From: Rhizophagus irregularis
Taxonomy: Eukaryota > Glomeromycota > Glomeromycetes > Glomerales > Glomeraceae
Assembly (NCBI RefSeq): GCF_026210795.1
Contig: NC_089450.1
Coordinates: 2,604,001 to 2,668,000 of the forward strand
Direction: 5' to 3'
DNA: 64,000 nt
Each line of letters opens with the position of its first letter. The stretch's first letter is position 1. Position numbers and translations under genes: made by a program. Shown one piece after another: positions 58,385-64,000 of this stretch. The notes below the pieces were generated by a model. It was not told where the DNA came from and made no database searches. It worked only from the letters and a program-made list of their open reading frames with translations.

Positions 58385-58930
58385 ATTAATCGTAGAGAGA
58401 TGATCTTACCGCACTTCGATTCGTCTTGATGAGACGGTTCTAATGGTATAAAATACGTCGAAATCCAATCACTAGATTAATTTCCAAAATTAAAAAAATA
58501 TTAATGGTTTTTGTGTAATAACTCTGTCAATATTGATCCTAGAAAGATGAACTTACTACCATTCGATTCGTCTTTATGAGACGAATCTAATGGTATAAGA
58601 TACATCGAAATCCAATCACTAGATTAATTTCCGAAATTAAAAAATATTAAATGGTTTTTAAGTAATAACTCCGTCAATATTGATCACAGAGAGATGAGCT
58701 TACCACCATTCGATTCGTCTCGTCTCAATGAGGCGATTCCAACGAACTATAAATTGTCTTTTTATAATCACTAGGTACCGAGAAATCTAGCAAAATGTTA
58801 AATGGCGCAGTAAACGTAAATCAAGAAATATTATAATGCTAATGTTTAACATTTTGTTGAATAACTCGTCAGCCAGTGATCGGAAAAGGATAAAACTACC
58901 ACCATTCGATTCGTCTCAGTGAGACGATTC
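58385..58930. repeat. Tandem repeat of pogo-like copy 2
   Basis: This is the reverse complement of the 147-bp repeat family at 19980-20515, with about three units recognisable by 'gattcgtct' palindromes at about 58426, 58563, 58714 and 58908. It lacks the SINE-like insertion, so the site 'agttttatccttttcc' is uninterrupted here. Confidence 0.75.
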
Positions 58931-59456
58931 TAACAAGCTGTGATACATCTTTGTACGATTATTAGATGCCAAGTTATTTAATATATTCTTTATATAACTG
59001 TGATTATAAACGGTTCTTTTTAATATAAGATTTTTGAGGATAGGTGTGATAGTGACTATAGATAGATTGTGACTATATAGGATAGATTTTAATAATAAAG
59101 TGTTTTGAACATTCAACTGGTGTGACTATATAGTAGAATGTGACTATAACGGGAGTGACTATAGAGGGAGTTGACTGTACTGCTAAGATAGCAAAAATAC
59201 ACGAATCATACAAGAATAAACAAGCTCTTCTAGATAAACTTGAGGCCCTCTTCGAGTTGTATTATAATGTGACTAAGGACTCATCAACAGGTCCCCCAAA
59301 GCGAGCTATTACTAAAAATAAGGCTAAGAATACTTTAGCAGAACTTCTTGCATAAGCGGCTCCTGCGATCCTGTACGAATTTAGTCTATATTTTTTATCC
59401 ATGTATAATGGACATACAGTAATTGAAAATAGCTATAGTATAAGTAACATAACATC

Positions 59457-59862
59457 ATGTTGGACCGGTTACCAGAAGAAATAGTCGAACGCATTATCGC
59501 AAAGATCCTGAATACTGATCTTATTGCAGCAAGTAAAGTAGATAGTGTGTGGTGGCAGGAGGTTCATCAAGAAGCATATAAGAGGTGGAAAAATTTATGC
59601 CACTATAATCAGGAATATGTACTGGAAAATCCGAGCTGTCAGAAAGCAGTATGAAAAAGATAATATTGACTGGATAACATTTGAAAGTGTAATTTACTCC
59701 TATAAAGGATGGATAGACTGCCTTACCAAGAATCAGCTTTATATTATGGAGAAAATGCTTAGGAATGGGATGGTTGTGCACCCCCAGGAAAGGGAAACCA
59801 TAGAGTATGCATTAAGTGAACAAAGATGGGGAGGCGATCCTTGGGGACTGAACTGGGAGTAG
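59457..59862 (+). pseudogene. Second F-box-like ORF, one frameshift
   Basis: It starts MLDRLPEEIVERIIAKIL (59457), a good F-box beginning (LPxEIxExI), followed by DLIAASKVDSVWWQEVHQEAYKRW. The frame then shifts between about 59595 and 59655 and continues YEKDNIDWITFESVIYSYKGWIDCL to the stop at 59862. About 134 codons in total. It resembles the F-box-like ORF near the left end of the element only in general layout (F-box then helical tail). It may act as an SCF adaptor; inactive if the frameshift is real. Confidence 0.55.
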
Positions 59863-59865
59863 AAC

Positions 59866-60359
59866 GAATGGACTCAACAGGAGTAAGCATTTTGTACTTG
59901 CAGATTTATATTTTTTATATTATAAGTGTAAACCCACCTAATACCTCCCGGATGTCTGTTGGATGTCACGTGTATAGATCCGGCCGGCATTATGTTCGTA
60001 ATCTAGAATTACCGAAAAAGGGAGGCGTCTAAAGCGGAGTTAAATCATGTGATCAGTTTAAGTCACGTGACTCTTAGGTGACTGTAATTTGTACAAATTT
60101 AAAGAAAAAATCATATTATTTAATGATTTAATGCCGAAAATTGTTATTATTTATTTATTATACTTTGCTGGAGTTTACAATCGATATTGATTAGATATTG
60201 CAATGATATCATTACGATATCATTACGATATTTTGATAAAAAATAGATTCGACGTCGTTAAGTTAGTCGTAACTATATTTATTCGACATTGATTAGTTCG
60301 ATATCTCTGCGATATCGCAGTGATCATTATGCGATGTAAATATTATCATGTAATCACAT
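59866..60359. other. Spacer between virus-like element and repeat array
   Basis: No gene is visible. GC-richer sequence ends at about 60070 (cacgtgactcttaggtgac), which may be near the right border of the virus-like element. AT-rich sequence with GATATC words follows and leads into the tandem array. Confidence 0.4.
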
Positions 60360-60990
60360 CGTAGTGATGTCGTATTAACATTGAATTAATATTACAAAAA
60401 TATTTGACATTTATTTGATATCGTAACCATGTCGTATTAACATTGAATTAATATTACAAAATATTTGACATTTTATTTGATATCGTAACCACATCGTAGT
60501 GATATCATATTAACATTGAATTAATATTGCAAAAATATTTTACATCTATTTGATATCGTAACCACATCGTAGTGATGTCGTATTAACATTGAATTAATAT
60601 TACAAAATATTTGACATTTTATTTGATATCGTAATCACATCGTATTGATATCATATTAACATCGAATTAATATTCAAAAATATTTTATCTATTTGATATC
60701 GTAACCACATCGTAGTGATGTCGTAGTGATATCATATTAATATCGAATTAATATTGCAAAAATATTAAAAATATTTTACATCTATTTGATATCGTAGCCA
60801 CATCGTAGTGATGTCGTATTAACATTGAATTAATATTACAATTTTATTTGATATCGTAACTACATCATAATAATATCATATTAATATCGAATTAATATTA
60901 CAAAAAATGTTTTACATTTATTTAATATCGTAACTACATCGTAATGATATTATATTAACACCGAATTAACATCACAAAAATATTTTTATT
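60360..60990. repeat. Tandem repeat, 70-80 bp unit, about 8 copies
   Basis: Units read 'tttgatatcgtaaccacat', 'cgtagtgatgtcgtatta', 'acattgaattaatattac' with small length changes (starts near 60416, 60477, 60548, 60625, 60692, 60786, 60847, 60920). GATATC and ATCGTAGTGAT words make each unit partly self-complementary. No coding content. Confidence 0.85.
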
Positions 60991-61079
60991 GTAATATATG
61001 TTTATTATTTATTATACATTAATAATAATAATTTTTTATTAGTGGATTATTATGGGTGAGTGGAGTACGTTTCTTTTCT

Positions 61080-61327
61080 TCCTTTTTTTTTTTATTCTTT
61101 TCTTCTCTTTTTTATTCTTTTCTTCTCTTTTTTATTCTTTTCTTCTCTTTTTTATTCTTTTCTTCTCTTTTTTATTCTTTTCTTCTCTTTTTTATTCTTT
61201 TCTTCTCTTTTTTATTCTTTTCTTCTTTTTTTTATTCTTTTCTTCTCTTTTTTATTCTTTTCTTCTCTTTTTTATTCTTTTCTTCTCTTTTTTATTCTTT
61301 TCTTCTCTTTTTTATTCTTTTCTTCTC
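61080..61327. repeat. 20-bp pyrimidine minisatellite, about 12 copies
   Basis: The unit ttcttttcttctctttttta repeats with almost no change (exactly three units per 60 bases); one unit near 61220 has ct to tt. It is open in all plus-strand frames only because of its composition. Confidence 0.95.
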
Positions 61328-62496
61328 GTATGTGAGTGGATGGATACGTCATTTTCAATTTTAAAATATATATATATATATATATAAAAAATAAAAAAAA
61401 CAATCATGATTAATAAAATGTACTCTTTGTAAAATATATTTAAAATTTAATACATAACCTTGGGATAATAGTTAGAGCAGGTAATTCCGGGATTTTGTAA
61501 AGAATAATAAAAATGATAATATTTTTAAGTTAGTTCTTTCTTTAAATTTTTTTGAAAGTGTTTTGTTTCTTAAAATCATAATATTGTAAAAAAATGCTGG
61601 TTGCTACGACTGACGGACAACGACAAATTGTCAGGCTACCCCCGGACAAAGTAATTGGAAGGCGGAAAATGCCATAAATATCCAGCCCTATTTTACAACA
61701 TTTTCTTCCAGGCTAAAGCAAATATTACAAAAGAAATTGCAAATATATTTAACAAGCAATAGATACATGGCCGTTGAAAAATATATTCACACTTCATATT
61801 GTAATACCACAGTCTAACAAAGAAATTGCAAATATATTTAACAAGCAATAGATACATGGCCGTTGAAAAATATATTCACATTTATACCACAGTCTAACAA
61901 AAAAATACTCAAACCACAACATATTGTAAAAAAAATATGAAAAATACGCGTATATCCTATTTTCATACCTTGCTTAACAGCTCCACTATTTATTTAAAAA
62001 ACGGCTTTTTTCTCTTTTGTATGTGGGTAGGTGGGTACATTTTTCCTTTCTTTTATTCTTTTCTTTCGTATGTGAGTGGCGGGTACATTTTCTTTTCTTT
62101 ATTCTTGCTTTTATTCTTGCTTTTCGTATGTGGGTGTCTTACTATGTTGAATATATAAACTAAAGTGTCCCAAAGTATTGTTAATATTGTAAAAAGATAA
62201 TTAAAGTATACTTTAAAAAGAAAAAAGAAGAGACGAACTAAAATACCGTAAAGTATTAATATAAAAGACAAGAGAAAAGCGTATTTTTGAAAATAAACAA
62301 AAAAAATCTCATTAATAAACGCGAATTTTAGCTATTTTTAGATATCACATGCATGATATCACATGCATGTAATTAAAGTGATTTTAATTGGTTAATTTTA
62401 ATTTATTATTACATCATGCATATGATTTTATTGGTTAAAATTTTATATGATACAAATTAAAATAATTATTTTATTATATTTATATAATTAATATAA
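61328..62496. other. AT-rich region with duplicated segments
   Basis: No gene is supported. A 64-bp segment (agaaattgcaaatatattta ... aaaaatatattcaca) occurs twice in direct orientation, at about 61730-61796 and 61818-61882. A short phrase 'cgtatgtgagtgg.gggtacattttc' recurs at about 61326, 62019, 62067 and 62126, next to T-rich runs like the minisatellite upstream. Confidence 0.55.
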
Positions 62497-64000
62497 TTAT
62501 ATGGCTGTAAAATAAAAATTATTTTTTATCCAAATTCTATTTGTAGTATCATGATTTGGTAGTTGGCACCTTTCTGAATTACAATTATGAATAAAATGTA
62601 CTTTTTGAACATTATCTATTACAGTAATTGGAAAAATACGTCTCCATTTATCTCCTGTTGCTTGGAGACGGTAAAGTGGACATTTTAATACTGAATGTTC
62701 AACCATAGTATCTTCAAACCAATCTACAACAATAAATGCATAATATTTGTTATTGTTACCCTTATGTTGAAAGATACCTTTGATTATTGCATAAGATTCT
62801 TCATGATCTTCTTCATAAATTGTGATAAAATCATCGAGATGTAGGTGAACTTTTGAAAGGATACCATTTTCTTCTTCAATCATATATGATGCAAATTTGT
62901 ACCAACTAATTGAAGAGTTTATAAGTGCCGCCTCAAATTTCATATCCACATAAGATAAAAACAATTCAGTTTTAAAATTATGTAAAGTTAAAAGAAGTTT
63001 ATCACGTTCCTGCTTTGGCATTCTTTTTTTTAATGAAATATTGGAAATAAAGTTTACTGGAGATATAACTAAATTAAAAGATTAGTAAATATAAATATCA
63101 AACATGTACTATTATATGCAATAAAATACTTACTTTTTGTATCATCATCGTCTTGAACTTGTTCAGTTGCTTCAGTTGAATATTTATCTTCTGTAACATA
63201 CCAATTTAAAAATAATTGTCCAAAATTTGAATTTGTAAATCCAGTACAAGATCTATTAAATCTTGGATCAATACCACCATCTGCTAAATGTCGAATTGCA
63301 AATAAAGTATTGTAACGCTTTAATAAATCCAAATCTATGTTTTTGCAATTAGTCTTTAGTACCATCCCCTTAAAAATACGATGGACCATTTCTTTTATAC
63401 CAACTTGGGTATTAATAAGTGTTCCAAAGGTTTTAGCATGCATCAAAAGATGCATATTAACATGTATATTTGGTAAATTAACAAAATTTACAAAAACCTA
63501 TAAAAAGTAAAATATTGTTAATTATTTGAAATTATTCCATATTTCAATATCAAATTTGTAACTATACCTTTGGAAGGATTGAAAACTCTTCTTCAAGACA
63601 TTGTTGCAATTCCTCATAGCTATCTGATGTAAATTTCTTGTTAAAAACAGCTTTCATAGTTTTTGCAACATGTATCCAACAAGATATAATAATTTTTGGA
63701 ACTGAACTAACTCGAAATGCATCAATTCTTTGTTGAATCATGGCTGTTTCATTACGTTTGATACTTGATTCTTTTAAAAACTGGTTTAACAAAAATGGCA
63801 TAATCATAGCTAATCTAAGTAAATCTGACATCATAAAACTATTGTAGTGAGTAATCGGATTTGGTAAGCGAGACCATCTTTTTGGGATTTCAAAATTTTT
63901 CCAAATTTCGATAAAATTATCTTCTCCTTCTCGTGAAAATAATTCACAAGTTAATTTTAGTAGCCGCCCAATCTTTCCTGCAGTCGCATGATAAACATCC
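62497..64000 (-). CDS. Repeat-family protein, 3' part of a multi-exon gene (partial)
   Basis: Three exons are open: beyond the window to 63568, then 63497-63134 and 63068-62497. Introns are 70 and 65 bp, GTATAG..ATAG and GTAAGT..TTAG, with matching phases. The visible 455-residue C-terminal part starts DVYHATAGKIGRLLKL. It contains HYNSFMMSDLLRLAMIMPFLL, LPNIHVNMHLLMHAKTFGTLINTQVGIKEMVHRIFKGMV, RYNTLFAIRHLADGG and ends VHFIHNCNSERCQLPNHD...FYFTAI. No stop or frameshift is seen. The pattern (long helical protein with a C-terminal Cys/His end) resembles very abundant, transposon-derived proteins of Rhizophagus, possibly of the KDZ/Plavaka type. I cannot name a catalytic motif. Confidence 0.7.

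Larger units (their letters stand above)
46287..59177. mobile_element. Pogo/Tc1-mariner-like element, copy 2, with LINE inside
   Basis: Ends cagtcaactctctttatag (46287) and the complement of cagtcaactccctctatag (to 59177) are flanked by TA (46285-46286 and 59178-59179). Without the LINE it is about 966 bp. The orientation is opposite to copy 1: its right part (58266-59177) is the reverse complement of copy 1 minus the SINE-like insertion. The element splits a viral ORF. Confidence 0.88.
45992..59355 (+). pseudogene. Small unknown ORF split by a 12.9-kb insertion
   Basis: The 5' part runs from MSTYTELASIVNST (45992) to 46284. The 3' part resumes at 59180 (TAKIAKIHESYKNKQ) and ends at 59355. 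Removing the pogo-like element and one TA joins NAAY to TAKI in frame, giving about 156 codons. One in-frame TAG remains at 46214-46216. The C-terminal part is charged and helical (LLDKLEALFELYYN...). I do not recognise the family. Its place between polymerase and F-box ORF suggests a structural or accessory viral protein, but that is only context. Confidence 0.6.
40228..59865 (+). mobile_element. Virus-like element with replication module, copy B
   Basis: The left border gtcgtcgggctgg (about 40228) is shared with copy A (23496) and cuts the upstream repeat-family gene. In order it holds an F-box-like ORF, a D5-like primase-helicase, a family B DNA polymerase, a small unknown ORF (split by a 12.9-kb insertion) and a second F-box-like ORF. 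Genes are on one strand, without introns, closely spaced and more GC-rich than flanking DNA. SF3-type helicase plus protein-primed-like PolB suggests a polinton-like or virophage-like virus, but no capsid, packaging ATPase or integrase is seen. The right border is not defined and may lie anywhere after 59862. Confidence 0.65.

Noticed and set aside
60360-60990. CRISPR-like array (repeats with regular spacing)
   Set aside because: Units are contiguous with no unique spacers, there are no cas genes, and the DNA is eukaryotic.
61052-61387. Three overlapping open frames of 91-111 codons
   Set aside because: All come from the 20-bp pyrimidine minisatellite and differ only by frame.

Overview
The window is AT-rich eukaryotic DNA with short introns (about 60-110 bp, GT..AG). 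It is dominated by transposons and has few host genes. A BTB-TLDc protein family, a kinase fused to Sel1 repeats, Plavaka-type transposases and F-box-like ORFs all match gene families greatly expanded in arbuscular mycorrhizal fungi. Rhizophagus (Glomeromycotina) is the best guess; this is inference from protein families, not a database result.

Layout. 1-10.7 kb: gene-poor, with a decayed Helitron (helicase remnant plus a diagnostic 3' end at 4595-4598) and several inverted repeats. 10.7-14.1 kb: two tandem BTB-TLDc copies on the minus strand, one decayed and one nearly intact. 14.6-16.9 kb: the best host gene, a five-exon kinase-Sel1 protein of 652 aa. 18.6-22.7 kb: a pogo-like element carrying a tRNA-derived retroposon, a PIF/Harbinger-like MITE and a dead Tc1/mariner. 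23.5-26.2 kb: the left part of a virus-like element. 26.2-31.2 kb: a Plavaka-like element broken by two insertions. 31.3-40.2 kb: a multi-exon repeat-family gene interrupted by a hAT-like element and by a 5.3-kb element with CACAGGTCGAA ends. 40.2-59.9 kb: a virus-like replication module (F-box-like ORFs, D5-like primase-helicase, family B DNA polymerase). 60.4-61.3 kb: tandem repeats. 62.5-64 kb: the 3' part of a second multi-exon repeat-family gene running off the edge.

The right half is a stack of five nested insertions, each marked by target-site duplications: virus-like element > pogo-like element (46287-59177, TA) > 8-kb LINE (46341-58249, 16-bp TSD) > CACTGGTC-ended element (51437-55345, 3-bp TSD) > PIF/Harbinger-like MITE (53545-53917, TTA TSD). 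This gives a relative order of events.

The strangest structure occurs twice, inside the two large CACAGGTC/CACTGGTC-ended elements. It is an array of intron-like units (about 80-110 bp, GTAAGT...TTTTTGTAG) alternating with 21-65 bp exon-like spacers. In nearly every unit the 5' splice site sits beside one palindrome, and a branch-point-like CTAAC/TTAAC sits in the loop of a second palindrome upstream of the polypyrimidine tract. The spacers do not encode a continuous protein. I do not recognise this as a described system.
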